64,000 bases of DNA from Stenotrophomonas sp. ATCM1_4 (GTDB lineage Bacteria > Pseudomonadota > Gammaproteobacteria > Xanthomonadales > Xanthomonadaceae), in contig NZ_QPFB01000001.1 of NCBI RefSeq assembly GCF_004348115.1, positions 3,984,028 through 4,048,027 of the forward strand, read 5' to 3'. Numbering within the stretch: the stretch's first letter is position 1; each line of letters opens with the position of its first letter. The position numbers were made by a program, and so were the translations under genes. Of this stretch, positions 25,136-33,389 are shown one piece after another. A model generated the notes under the pieces. The model was not told the DNA's origin and did not search any database. It was given only the letters and a program-made list of their open reading frames with translations.

Positions 25136-27598
25136 TCACTTCATTTCACTGCCCGGCGTGGCGCAATAGGACACCGGCAGATCCGCAATGGCCGTACCCC
25201 AGCCCTGCGTCGGAACGTCTTCGCCCAGCTGGAACTCCACCGTCCCACCCTTGCTCAGCCGCTCCCAGTCGAGCCACACCGTGTTGAGCGGCTTGCCCTC
25301 GAACTGGACGGCGTGAATGTACTGCAAGCGATTCGCATCGGCACGCTGTGCCCTCAGCTGCAGTCGCTTTCCGTTGCCGAGATTGATTTCAGCGCTGGAA
25401 AACCGCGGCGCATGCAGCAGGAACTGTCCCGTACCCGGCACCGCCGGATACAGCCCCAGGGCACTGAACAGATACCAGGCCGACATCGTGCCCAGGTCGT
25501 CGTTGCCGGTCACGCCGTTGGGCGCGTTGGTGAACAACTGCTGCGCGGCGCGCACCACGGTGGCCGTCTTCCACGGCTGGCCGATCAGCGTGTACATCCA
25601 CGGTGCATGCAGGTCCGGTTCGTTGTTGGGGTTGTAGCGATACTGGTTGTAATAGCTGTACGGCCCGACCACCCATTCCTTGCGCGCGGCGGTCTGCGGC
25701 GACTTGAGCAGTTCGTCATAGGCGAAGAACGCATCCAGCCGGCGACCGGCCTCCTCGCGGCCATGCATCGCCGTCACCAGGCCCGGGATGTCCTGCTGCG
25801 CCAGCCACTGGTACTGCCAGGCGGTGCCTTCGTGGAAGCCATGCTGCGAGCGCGGGCTGTAATGGCCATCGGCCGGCGTGTACCACTGGCCGCCTTCGGC
25901 GCGCGGACGCGGGAAGCCACTGAAGCCGGCCTCGGCATCACGCACGTCGGCGTCCCACACCTTGTGCCAGTTGCCGCCACGGGCGCGCAGCACCTGCGCA
26001 TCGTCGGCATGGCCCAGGCCATCGGCCATCTGTGCCAGCGCGCAATCGGCCAAGGCGTATTCCAGCGTGGCCGAGCCGCCGTGGTGCGGGTCCACGTCCA
26101 TGCCCCTGGACGGGAATGCGCGGTCATAGGCGACATACCCGTCGGCAAGATAGGTGGCATTGCCCGAGCGGCCGGCATGGCGCGAGTTGATCGGCGGCAT
26201 CGAGAACGCATTGCGACGCAGTGCAGTCCAGGCCTCGGCCTCGCGGCCGGTCAATGCACCGAAACGCCACAGGTCGACCAGGAACGGCGTCACCGGGTCA
26301 CCGGTCATCACGTTGGTCTCGAAGTTGGCGTAGCCCCAGCGCGGCAGCCAACCACCCTGCGCATCGATGGCCAGCAAGCTGCGCGCGATGTCCCGTGCCA
26401 CGTCCGGGCGGGTCAGCGCCAGCCACTGGTTCTGCGAGCGGTAGGTGTCCCACAGCGAGAAGTACTCGTAGTAGGTCCAGCCATCGGCACGGTGGATCGC
26501 ATCGTCGTAGCCGCGATAGCGCCCATCGGCGTCACTGCCGGTCATCGGCTGCAACAGCGCGTGGTACAGCGCGGTGTACAGCACCACGCGGTCATCGGCA
26601 CTGGCGCCCTGGACGCGCACGCTGTCCAACTGCTCACGCCAACTCTGCTGCGACAGCGCGCGCATGCGGTCAAAGCCGAGCAGGCGGTCGCCCTGCTTGC
26701 CGTCGGCGCGCAGGTTGTTGCGCGCGCCCTCGGCGTCCACGTGCGAGATCGCGCTGGTGGCGGTCACGCTGCGACCGTCGGCCAGGTCGAAGCTCAGCCA
26801 GGCGCCGTTGGGCTTGAGTTCGCCTTCCATGCTGTGTCGCGCATCGGGAAGGCCGCCGTTCTCGCCCCAGGTGCCATGCGCCTTGAACGGGCGGTCGAAC
26901 TCGATGCGGAACCACGTCGTGTACTGGTGTCCGCCGCAAAAGCTCTTGGTCACCAGCTTGCCCTCCACCGCGCGGTCGCCGACCACGTCGACGACGCTGC
27001 CGATGACCGAATGGCGCTCGTTGGCCTGGCCGACGTTGACCAGCACATGGCCCAGCCCGCTGCCGGCGGTGAACGTATACCGCTCGGCCGCGGCACGGGT
27101 GCGCGCGGTGGTCTCCACGTCGATGCCGCCGTAGTCGGTCAGGCGCACCTTGTAGTAGCCGGCCTGGCCCACTTCGCCGTCGTGCGCATAGGCCGAGGCG
27201 TAGCTCTTGTGGTCGAAGCGCTTGGCATCGCGGGTGTCGAAGTCGCCGCCCGGACCGATGCTGCCGGTCACCGGCAGGACCGAGACCTGCCCGCCCTGTT
27301 CCCAGCAGCCGGCGCCGGAGATGAAGGAGTGGCCAAAGCCGCGGATCTTCTCGTCGTCGTAGCGCCAGCCCGAGTAGTGGCTGCCGATCGGGCTGACCTG
27401 GATCAGGCCGAACGGGGCCGACGCCCCCGGGAACGTATTGCCGTCGTCCTTGCTGCCGATGAAGGTGTTGACCTCGCGCTCCAGCGCCACCGGCGCGGCC
27501 TGCAGCAGCGGGACCACGGACAAGGCCAGCACGCAGGCCAGGCGCGCCAGCGGCCGTGGCCGGATCAGGCGGGAGGAAACAGACGGCAATCGGCTCAT
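25136..27598 (-). CDS. GH92 alpha-mannosidase, exported
   Basis: Family 92 exo-alpha-mannosidase of 820 residues. A signal peptide (LACVLALSVVPLLQAAP) leads to the N-terminal beta-sandwich (VNTFIGSKDDGNTFPGASAPFGLIQVSP, YSGWRYDDEKIRGFGHSFISGAGC). The catalytic (alpha/alpha)6 barrel carries family landmarks: SLWDTYRSQNQWLALTRPDV, LPRWGYANFETNVMTGDPVTPFL, YNPNNEPDLHAPWMY and GNDDLGTMSAWYLFSALGLYPAVPGTGQF. GH92 enzymes are Ca2+-dependent and usually alpha-1,2 specific. The start at 27598 places the signal peptide correctly; the longer upstream frame is rejected. It is divergent from the TonB receptor. Confidence 0.95.
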   Translation of the reverse strand: MSRLPSVSSRLIRPRPLARLACVLALSVVPLLQAAPVALEREVNTFIGSKDDGNTFPGASAPFGLIQVSPIGSHYSGWRYDDEKIRGFGHSFISGAGCWEQGGQVSVLPVTGSIGPGGDFDTRDAKRFDHKSYASAYAHDGEVGQAGYYKVRLTDYGGIDVETTARTRAAAERYTFTAGSGLGHVLVNVGQANERHSVIGSVVDVVGDRAVEGKLVTKSFCGGHQYTTWFRIEFDRPFKAHGTWGENGGLPDARHSMEGELKPNGAWLSFDLADGRSVTATSAISHVDAEGARNNLRADGKQGDRLLGFDRMRALSQQSWREQLDSVRVQGASADDRVVLYTALYHALLQPMTGSDADGRYRGYDDAIHRADGWTYYEYFSLWDTYRSQNQWLALTRPDVARDIARSLLAIDAQGGWLPRWGYANFETNVMTGDPVTPFLVDLWRFGALTGREAEAWTALRRNAFSMPPINSRHAGRSGNATYLADGYVAYDRAFPSRGMDVDPHHGGSATLEYALADCALAQMADGLGHADDAQVLRARGGNWHKVWDADVRDAEAGFSGFPRPRAEGGQWYTPADGHYSPRSQHGFHEGTAWQYQWLAQQDIPGLVTAMHGREEAGRRLDAFFAYDELLKSPQTAARKEWVVGPYSYYNQYRYNPNNEPDLHAPWMYTLIGQPWKTATVVRAAQQLFTNAPNGVTGNDDLGTMSAWYLFSALGLYPAVPGTGQFLLHAPRFSSAEINLGNGKRLQLRAQRADANRLQYIHAVQFEGKPLNTVWLDWERLSKGGTVEFQLGEDVPTQGWGTAIADLPVSYCATPGSEMK

Positions 27599-27850
27599 GC
27601 GATGGATCCTTTGGGTCGATGTCGGTACGGCGTCGTCAGGTTGGCCCGGCCGAAGCCGGGCCTGTGAGGCCGGCCCGTCCGTCGGCAGGACGGGGGAGAG
27701 AGTCGGCCTCAACAAGCGGGCAGGCGGCTGCCGAAGGACAAGGCCAGCGGCGGCGATCAGGTGGACAACGGCATCGATCAGCTGCCGATCAGCCCGCCAG
27801 GAAGGCAGGAAAACCAGCATTTCAATCGGTGCAGGTCCGCCCTCCTGCAA

Positions 27851-27867
27851 ATTTAGATCGATTTAAG
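27851..27867. promoter_or_regulatory. Predicted LacI operator upstream of GH92
   Basis: ATTTAGATCGATTTAAG carries the ATCGAT core (27857-27862) with TTAG on the left and TTAA on the right, like the two sites nearer the TonB receptor. It lies about 250 bp upstream of the GH92 start in the 656-bp divergent gap 27599-28254. Confidence 0.65.
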
Positions 27868-28080
27868 TAAAACACGAGATTTTCTGGACTTGCATTCTGC
27901 GGCGCACCATTGCGCCTGCGGATCGCCCCACGCCTCACCCGGTGCCCGCCCCCTCCCGGACCGGACGCCCCTGACCTGAGCCCCCTGCCGCGACATCGGC
28001 CCGGACGGCCGGGCCCGGCTCATATTGCGCAGCAGCATGCGTCGCACCCGGCTGCTGTGGTAAAAATTTGCCGCCAATCG

Positions 28081-28096
28081 TTTAGATCGATCCAAA
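28081..28096. promoter_or_regulatory. Predicted LacI operator in the GH92/TonB-receptor intergenic region
   Basis: TTTAGATCGATCCAAA is a near-perfect palindrome (one base off symmetry) and the best match to the site at 20004. It sits in an AT-rich pocket of the otherwise GC-rich divergent gap. Confidence 0.72.
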
Positions 28097-28192
28097 TGAC
28101 TCGGTCGCGATTGCCTGATCGTGAAAGGCGCAAAGGACCGAGGCAACGCCACGGGCAACACCTGCAACGTCAAAAAGAAATCGGCTTCAAAA

Positions 28193-28208
28193 ATTAGATC
28201 GATTCAAG
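28193..28208. promoter_or_regulatory. Predicted LacI operator just upstream of the TonB receptor
   Basis: ATTAGATCGATTCAAG, core ATCGAT at 28198-28203, lies about 50 bp before the receptor start codon, where repressor would cover the leader or promoter. A purine-rich GGAGAGGGAGAG ribosome-binding region follows. Confidence 0.7.
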
Positions 28209-28254
28209 TTTCCGTATCAGCTACCAGTTCAATCCAGGAGAGGGAGAGAGTGGA

Positions 28255-31200
28255 ATGAAACAGATCACCCGCATGCAGGGCCGCGACACATTGTCCGCCG
28301 CCATTGCCGCTGCATTGTTCGCCATCGCGATCGCACCGGGCGCGGCGTTCGCACAACAGGCTGCCACGCAGCCCGACGCCACCACGCTGGACAGCGTGAC
28401 CGTCACCGGTTACCGCTACGCCATCGAGAAGAGCCTGGAACAGAAGCGTGACGCCAACGCCGTGGTCGAGGTGATCACCGCCGAGGACGTGGGCAAGTTC
28501 CCCGACAAGAACGTCGCCGACGCGCTGCAGCGCGTGCCCGGCGTGATCATCACCCGCAGCGGCGGCGAAGGTAAGAACGTCAGCGTGCGCGGCCTGTCCT
28601 CGGAGCTGACACTTACCGAGTTGAACGGCAACTACGTGGCCACCGCCGAATCCAACGGCGACCCCACCCGTTCGTTCAATTACACGCTGCTGCCGTCGAA
28701 CATGCTGGGCAGCGCCGAGCTGTTCAAGTCGCCGGAAGCCCGCATCGACGAAGGCGGCATCGGCGGCACGGTGATCCTGCACACGCGCCGCCCGCTGGAC
28801 ATGGAAGCCAACACCGGCTTCGTCTCGGTTGAAGGCACCTGGGCAGACACCACCGAGAAGGCCGACGGCCAGCTCTCCGCCTCCTACGCCTGGCATGACA
28901 AGGACGACCGCTTCGGCGTGTTCGTCGGTTATACCGACCAGAAGCGCACCACTCGCACCCTGGGCGCCAGCACCGAAGGCTGGTCCTGGTATGGCCGTGA
29001 CGAAGGCGGCACTGCGGTTGACGTCAACGGCAACCCCTCCGACTTCAACTCCAACTGGTGGGGCGGCACTGGCTTCTACGACCAGAGCGGCAAGTACTAC
29101 ACCGGCTTCATGATGCCCACCTCGGTGAACCTCGACGTCAAGGACGAGAAGCGCGAGCGCAAGGGCGGCCAGATAACGCTCCAGTTCAAGCCGCTGGACA
29201 ACCTCACCCTGACCGCGAACTACTTCCGCTTCGACCTGTCGCAGGACTCCCAGACCCACACCATCAAGGTGCCGGAATGGAACATCGCCCGCTACTGGGG
29301 CGACGGCAACTGGGCCGGCGGGCGCCTGCTCGATGGGCTGACCATGGACCCGAGCGGCACCATCGTCACCGGCGCCGACTACAGCCGGCACCCGGGCAAG
29401 ACCTATTACTGCAGCGAGGACGAGGCCGCGGCCGGCGGCATGGCGCCTGGTGGCTGGGGTTCTGACGACTGCACCGTGCCGACCCCGCAGATCACCGGCA
29501 GCTACAACCTCGAAAAGGCACTGTCGCAGACCGCCGATTTCTCCGCCGAATGGCGCGGCGAGTCGGTCGACGTCGCCTTCAAGGGCGGGCGCACCTGGGC
29601 CAAGGGCGGCCCGTCGCTGCAGTTCTCGGTGCCACTCAAGCCGCGCAGCCAGAATGCGGACGGCAGCTGGAACCTGGGCAACCTGGCCAGCGCCTGGAGC
29701 CTGGCCGGCACGCCGTCGATGGCGTTCTCGCCGGAACTGATGCAGAACCTGAAGAACGGCATCCTGCAGGTTGACCTGGGCTCCACCGGCTCGTCGTGGA
29801 CGCGCAACACCAACGAGCAGAAGTACGCCCAGATCGACACCACCTGGCACAACGACAGCGGCTTCCTGGAATCGCTGCAGTTCGGCGTCAAGTACCGTGA
29901 CGGCGGCATCCACCGCAGCACCGGCAACAGCTACTGGGCCTGCCCCGGCACCGATGCCAGCGACTACGAGAACCGCTACTGGAACGGCGGCTGCAACGAC
30001 CTCGCCCTGCAGTTCTCGCCCGACTTCATCTACGGCATGGGCAACCTGGCAGGCGGCATCAATGCAAGCGCGTTCCCGGCCATCAACTACCCCGCCTACA
30101 TCTCGTACCTGAACAAGACCTACGGGGGGATGCAGACCCGCAACGAGGACAACTTCGTCTACAACGTGGACGAAAAAATCTACTCCACCTACCTGCAGGC
30201 CAACTTCCGCACCGAGCGCCTGCGCGGCAACGTCGGCGTGCGCGTGGTCAGCACCCGCCAGCATGCCGACTCCACCGACAAGGTCACCTCGTACAACGAT
30301 TACTTCTACGACGATGCCAATGGCAACCCGCTGGCCTGCCAGGCCGGCGACACGGTGCCCGGCGCCGCACCCGCACGTACCTACTGCGGCACCGAGGGCT
30401 ATTGGCGCCTCTCCGACAGCGAAGCGCGCGCCGAGTCGTTCGCGGTCAGCGGCCTGGACCGCAACTACACCGACGTGCTGCCCAGCTTCAACCTGGCTTA
30501 TGACCTGACCGAGAACCTGTTGCTGCGTGCAGCAGCCTCCAAGGTGATCGCGCGCCCGAGCTACAGCAACATCGCCGCACCGGGCAGCCTGGAATACTTC
30601 AGCCCCGAATACGTCAACGACCGCCGCCTCACCGGTGGTGCCAGTGAGCAGGGCTGGTACGGTTCTGGCAGCAACAAGAATCTGGAAGCCTACAAGGCCA
30701 CCCAGTACGACATCGGCGTGGAGTGGTACTTCCACCCCGGATCGGTGCTGGGCCTGGGCCTGTTCCGCAAGGACGTCAGCAACTTCTCGGTACCGGTGGT
30801 GCAGGACGTCACGCAGAACGTCGGCGGCCAGACCGTCGTCGTGCAGAACTACTCCACCACGGCCGGCGGTCGTGACGCGGTGTCGCAGGGTCTGGAGTTC
30901 TACGCCCAGCACACGCTGGATTTCGGCCTGGGCTTCCAGGCGAACTACACCTGGAACGACACCAACGAAGCGGCGATCACCCTGGAAGACGGCACCCAGA
31001 TCGGCAAGTCGCCGCTGGTTGGCAGCGCCGAGAACCAGGCCAACTTCACCGTGTTCTATGAAGTGGAAAAACTGCTGCTGCGCGCCTCGTGGAACCGTCG
31101 CGGCGAAGTGGTGCAGGGCCTGGTCAGCGGCCTGAACCTCTACCAGGAGCCCTACCAGCAGATCGATCTGAACGCCGCGTACAACATCACCCCGGCGCTG

Positions 31201-31335
31201 AGCCTGAGTGCCTCGGTATTGAACCTGACCAAGGAAGAGACGCGCACCCACCTGGGCAACGACACCAAGGCCCGTTTCTACTCCAACGGTTACGCGGGCC
31301 GTGTCGTCTACTTCGGCGTGAACTGGAAGTTCTAA
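28255..31335 (+). CDS. TonB-dependent outer-membrane receptor for mannosides
   Basis: A 1026-residue TonB-dependent transporter. Signal peptide (AIAAALFAIAIAPGAAFA), a TonB-box-like segment near the mature N-terminus (TLDSVTVTGYRYAIEKSLEQKR), plug domain (VVEVITAEDVGKFPDKNVADALQRVPGVIITR, VSVRGLSSELTLTELNG), and a large 22-strand-type barrel ending with the aromatic VVYFGVNWKF. The sequence type (KFPDKNVADALQRVPGV) is that of the carbohydrate TonB receptors of Xanthomonadaceae. Flanking GH92, GH47 and GH2 enzymes imply uptake of mannose oligosaccharides, probably of N-glycan or mannan origin. Three predicted LacI operators lie upstream. Confidence 0.93.
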   Translation: MKQITRMQGRDTLSAAIAAALFAIAIAPGAAFAQQAATQPDATTLDSVTVTGYRYAIEKSLEQKRDANAVVEVITAEDVGKFPDKNVADALQRVPGVIITRSGGEGKNVSVRGLSSELTLTELNGNYVATAESNGDPTRSFNYTLLPSNMLGSAELFKSPEARIDEGGIGGTVILHTRRPLDMEANTGFVSVEGTWADTTEKADGQLSASYAWHDKDDRFGVFVGYTDQKRTTRTLGASTEGWSWYGRDEGGTAVDVNGNPSDFNSNWWGGTGFYDQSGKYYTGFMMPTSVNLDVKDEKRERKGGQITLQFKPLDNLTLTANYFRFDLSQDSQTHTIKVPEWNIARYWGDGNWAGGRLLDGLTMDPSGTIVTGADYSRHPGKTYYCSEDEAAAGGMAPGGWGSDDCTVPTPQITGSYNLEKALSQTADFSAEWRGESVDVAFKGGRTWAKGGPSLQFSVPLKPRSQNADGSWNLGNLASAWSLAGTPSMAFSPELMQNLKNGILQVDLGSTGSSWTRNTNEQKYAQIDTTWHNDSGFLESLQFGVKYRDGGIHRSTGNSYWACPGTDASDYENRYWNGGCNDLALQFSPDFIYGMGNLAGGINASAFPAINYPAYISYLNKTYGGMQTRNEDNFVYNVDEKIYSTYLQANFRTERLRGNVGVRVVSTRQHADSTDKVTSYNDYFYDDANGNPLACQAGDTVPGAAPARTYCGTEGYWRLSDSEARAESFAVSGLDRNYTDVLPSFNLAYDLTENLLLRAAASKVIARPSYSNIAAPGSLEYFSPEYVNDRRLTGGASEQGWYGSGSNKNLEAYKATQYDIGVEWYFHPGSVLGLGLFRKDVSNFSVPVVQDVTQNVGGQTVVVQNYSTTAGGRDAVSQGLEFYAQHTLDFGLGFQANYTWNDTNEAAITLEDGTQIGKSPLVGSAENQANFTVFYEVEKLLLRASWNRRGEVVQGLVSGLNLYQEPYQQIDLNAAYNITPALSLSASVLNLTKEETRTHLGNDTKARFYSNGYAGRVVYFGVNWKF

Positions 31336-31456
31336 GCCTCACCCCTCCGCGCTGGGCGCGCGGGGCGCTCCTCCACGGCAGTCGCGCTGGTACCGGGCGG
31401 CTGCCGTTTCTTTTTCAGGAAGGGAAAGCACGAAGAGCAGCCAACGCCAGCAAACC

Positions 31457-31540
31457 GCTTTGGCTTTGGACTTGGCTTTGGCTTTGGACTTGGCTTTGGC
31501 TTTGGCTTTGGACCTGGCTTTGGCTTTGGACCTGGCTTTG
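31457..31540. repeat. Hexanucleotide tandem repeat tract
   Basis: Fourteen consecutive hexamers: GCTTTG ten times, interspersed with GACTTG twice and GACCTG twice. It is in the 398-bp gap (31336-31733) between the TonB receptor and the convergent GST gene. Reading frames through it give only simple Leu/Ala/Asp or Lys/Ala/Ser runs, so it is taken as a noncoding minisatellite, likely variable between strains. The rest of the gap holds the palindromes at 31549-31575 and 31677-31707 and no gene I can support. Confidence 0.8.
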
Positions 31541-31676
31541 GAATTTCCCTTCTCCCGCTGGCGGGGGAAGGTGCCCGGAGGGCGGATGGGGGCGCTGTTG
31601 CGGTTGCTCTTCAACCGAGGCCAACAGCAGCACCTCGTCCTCGCGGAAAGCAACACCGAAAGCTGGCCTCACCCCA

Positions 31677-31707
31677 GCCCCTCTCCCGCAAGAAACGGGA
31701 GAGGGGC
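31677..31707 (-). terminator. Perfect 12-bp hairpin between the TonB receptor and the GST gene
   Basis: GCCCCTCTCCCG (31677-31688) and CGGGAGAGGGGC (31696-31707) form a perfect stem with a 7-nt loop. It belongs to the CTCTCCCGC palindrome family seen at 15791, 15847 and 31549. It lies 27 bp past the GST stop codon, so it may double as its terminator. Confidence 0.55.
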
Positions 31708-31733
31708 CCCAGGAAAAGCCCAAGGCCGCGCGC

Positions 31734-32354
31734 TCAGGTCAACGCCGTCATCACCGCCGCCCGATACGCCGGGCGCGCCTTCAACCGCGCATACCACGCC
31801 TCCAGATGCGGTAGATCCGGCCGCTGGATGGGCATCTCGAACCATGCATAGGCAAACGCGCCCAGCGGGATGTCGCCCATCGCGAACTGCTCGCCGGACA
31901 GCCACGGCAGTCGTGCAAGCTCGGCGTCGGCCAGCTTCAACAGCTCGCCACAACGCTGCAACGCGGCCGCGATGCGTACTTCATCGCGATCGGCCGGCGC
32001 GGTCCGCACCACGCCCCAGAATAGGTCGCGGAACGCCACCGCGAAGCTGGAGATGGTCCAGTCCATCCACTTCTCGCTCTGCGCGCGCGCGGCGGCATCT
32101 TCCGGATACAACGTGCCCAGCGCGTAACGTGCGCTCAGGTAGCGCACGATGGCGTTGGACTCCCACACCGGCAGGCCGTTGTCCTCGATCACCGGTACCA
32201 GCCCGTTTGGGTTCATCGCCAGGTAGTCCGGCGACTGGGTGCCACCAAACGCGCCGCCGACCTCGATCGATTCGTACGGCAGGCCGATCTCCTCGGCACA
32301 CCACAGCACCTTGCGCACATTGCTTGAATTGCGCCGACCCCAGATCTTCAACAT
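31734..32354 (-). CDS. Glutathione S-transferase family protein
   Basis: A 206-residue cytosolic GST: an N-terminal thioredoxin-like domain (MLKIWGRRNSSNVRKVLWCAEEIGLPYE, then NPNGLVPVIED with the cis-Pro, and the ESNAIVRYL GSH-gamma-Glu site) and a C-terminal helical domain (LSGEQFAMGDIPLGAFAYAWF). The substrate is not identifiable. It is a stand-alone gene, 43 bp from the NYN gene on the same strand. Confidence 0.9.
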   Translation of the reverse strand: MLKIWGRRNSSNVRKVLWCAEEIGLPYESIEVGGAFGGTQSPDYLAMNPNGLVPVIEDNGLPVWESNAIVRYLSARYALGTLYPEDAAARAQSEKWMDWTISSFAVAFRDLFWGVVRTAPADRDEVRIAAALQRCGELLKLADAELARLPWLSGEQFAMGDIPLGAFAYAWFEMPIQRPDLPHLEAWYARLKARPAYRAAVMTALT

Positions 32355-32397
32355 CCGCTTGCTCCGTTGTATTCGCTTTGCATCATTGAACTGATTG

Positions 32398-33255
32398 TCA
32401 CGGCTTCGCCTCGGCCCGCTTCGTACTTGCCTTGCTTACCTTGTTCGCCTTGCGCGGCGCTGCACGCACGGCCGACGACTTGCCGTCCTTCTTGACCTCG
32501 AATAACCCGGTCGCCTTCATCAGGTCGCTCAACTTGCGATAACCGTAGTTGCGCGAATCGAACGAAGCGCGGTTGGCAATCTGGTTGCCCACCGCGCTGA
32601 GCATCGCCCAGCCCTGTTCGTCGGCGGCAGCTTCCACCGCGCCGCGCAGCAGGTTGATCAGGCGCGTGTCACCGCGCAACTCGCCGCTGGAACGCGGCGT
32701 GATCGGGGCCGCTTCCGGGGGCGCTGCATTCGGCGCGCCCTCGCCGGCATTGGCCGCGGCCGGCACCGGCGCGGCCGCCACGGGCTCCGCGCTCGGCTCA
32801 TGCGGCTCGGAGCGATCATTGCCCAGGGCTTCCAGGTAGATGAACTTGGAGCAGGCGTTGACGAAGGCCACCGGCGTTTTCTGCTCGCCGAAGCCGTACA
32901 CCTTCACGCCGTCGGTCAGCAGCCGCATCACCAGCGGCGTGAAGTCCGCATCGCTGGACACGATCGCAAACCCGTCCAGGTTGCGTGCGTACAGCAGGTC
33001 CATCGCATCGACCACCATCGCCATGTCCGAGGCGTTCTTGCCCTTGGAATAGGCGAACTGCTGGATCGGCCGGATCGCGAACTCATGCAGCACGTGCTCC
33101 CAGCCCTTCAGGCGCGGGTTCTTCCAGTCGCCATAGGCACGGCGCACGTTGGCCACGCCAAAGGCCGCCACCTCGACCAGGATTTCATCGATCTTCGATG
33201 CAGGCGCGTTGTCGGCATCGATCAACAAGGCAATCCGCTTCTCCGGCTCGGACAT
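32398..33255 (-). CDS. NYN-domain (LabA-like) putative RNase with C-terminal OST-HTH/LOTUS-like domain
   Basis: A 285-residue protein. The N-terminal NYN/PIN-like domain has the acidic metal-binding pattern: LLIDADNAPASKIDEIL, DMAMVVDAMDLLYARNLDGFAIVSSDADFTPLVMRL. An Ala/Pro linker leads to a winged-helix OST-HTH-like segment (LINLLRGAVEAAADEQGWAMLSAVGNQIANR, NYGYRKLSDLMKATGLFEV). A basic Lys/Ala tail ends the protein. This architecture suggests an RNA-binding or RNA-cleaving role; the biological target is unknown. ATG 33255 sits directly before the NYN core. Confidence 0.87.
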   Translation of the reverse strand: MSEPEKRIALLIDADNAPASKIDEILVEVAAFGVANVRRAYGDWKNPRLKGWEHVLHEFAIRPIQQFAYSKGKNASDMAMVVDAMDLLYARNLDGFAIVSSDADFTPLVMRLLTDGVKVYGFGEQKTPVAFVNACSKFIYLEALGNDRSEPHEPSAEPVAAAPVPAAANAGEGAPNAAPPEAAPITPRSSGELRGDTRLINLLRGAVEAAADEQGWAMLSAVGNQIANRASFDSRNYGYRKLSDLMKATGLFEVKKDGKSSAVRAAPRKANKVSKASTKRAEAKP

Positions 33256-33389
33256 GACACAGCTCCATGACGAAAGGCTGAGCCGCAGTATCGGCCATCT
33301 ATGTTGTCCGCACATCACATGACATCATCGACAGCGCCCGTTGCCCCCACCAATGGCCGGCCCGATGCCGGTCTTTCTGGAGAACGTAC

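Noticed and set aside
27599..27850. Longer N-terminus for GH92 (start at 27850)
   Set aside because: It would place 84 residues before the signal peptide and run over the predicted operator region.
28204..31251. A 1015-codon open frame antisense to the TonB receptor
   Set aside because: High-GC third positions keep the antisense frame open. Its translation is low-complexity Val/Ala/Gly/Arg with no domain, and the sense strand is an unmistakable receptor.
31415..31723. Lys/Ala- or Gln/Ser-repeat proteins read through the hexamer tract
   Set aside because: All frames through a 6-bp repeat stay open by chance; flanks are intergenic palindromes and no start is supported.
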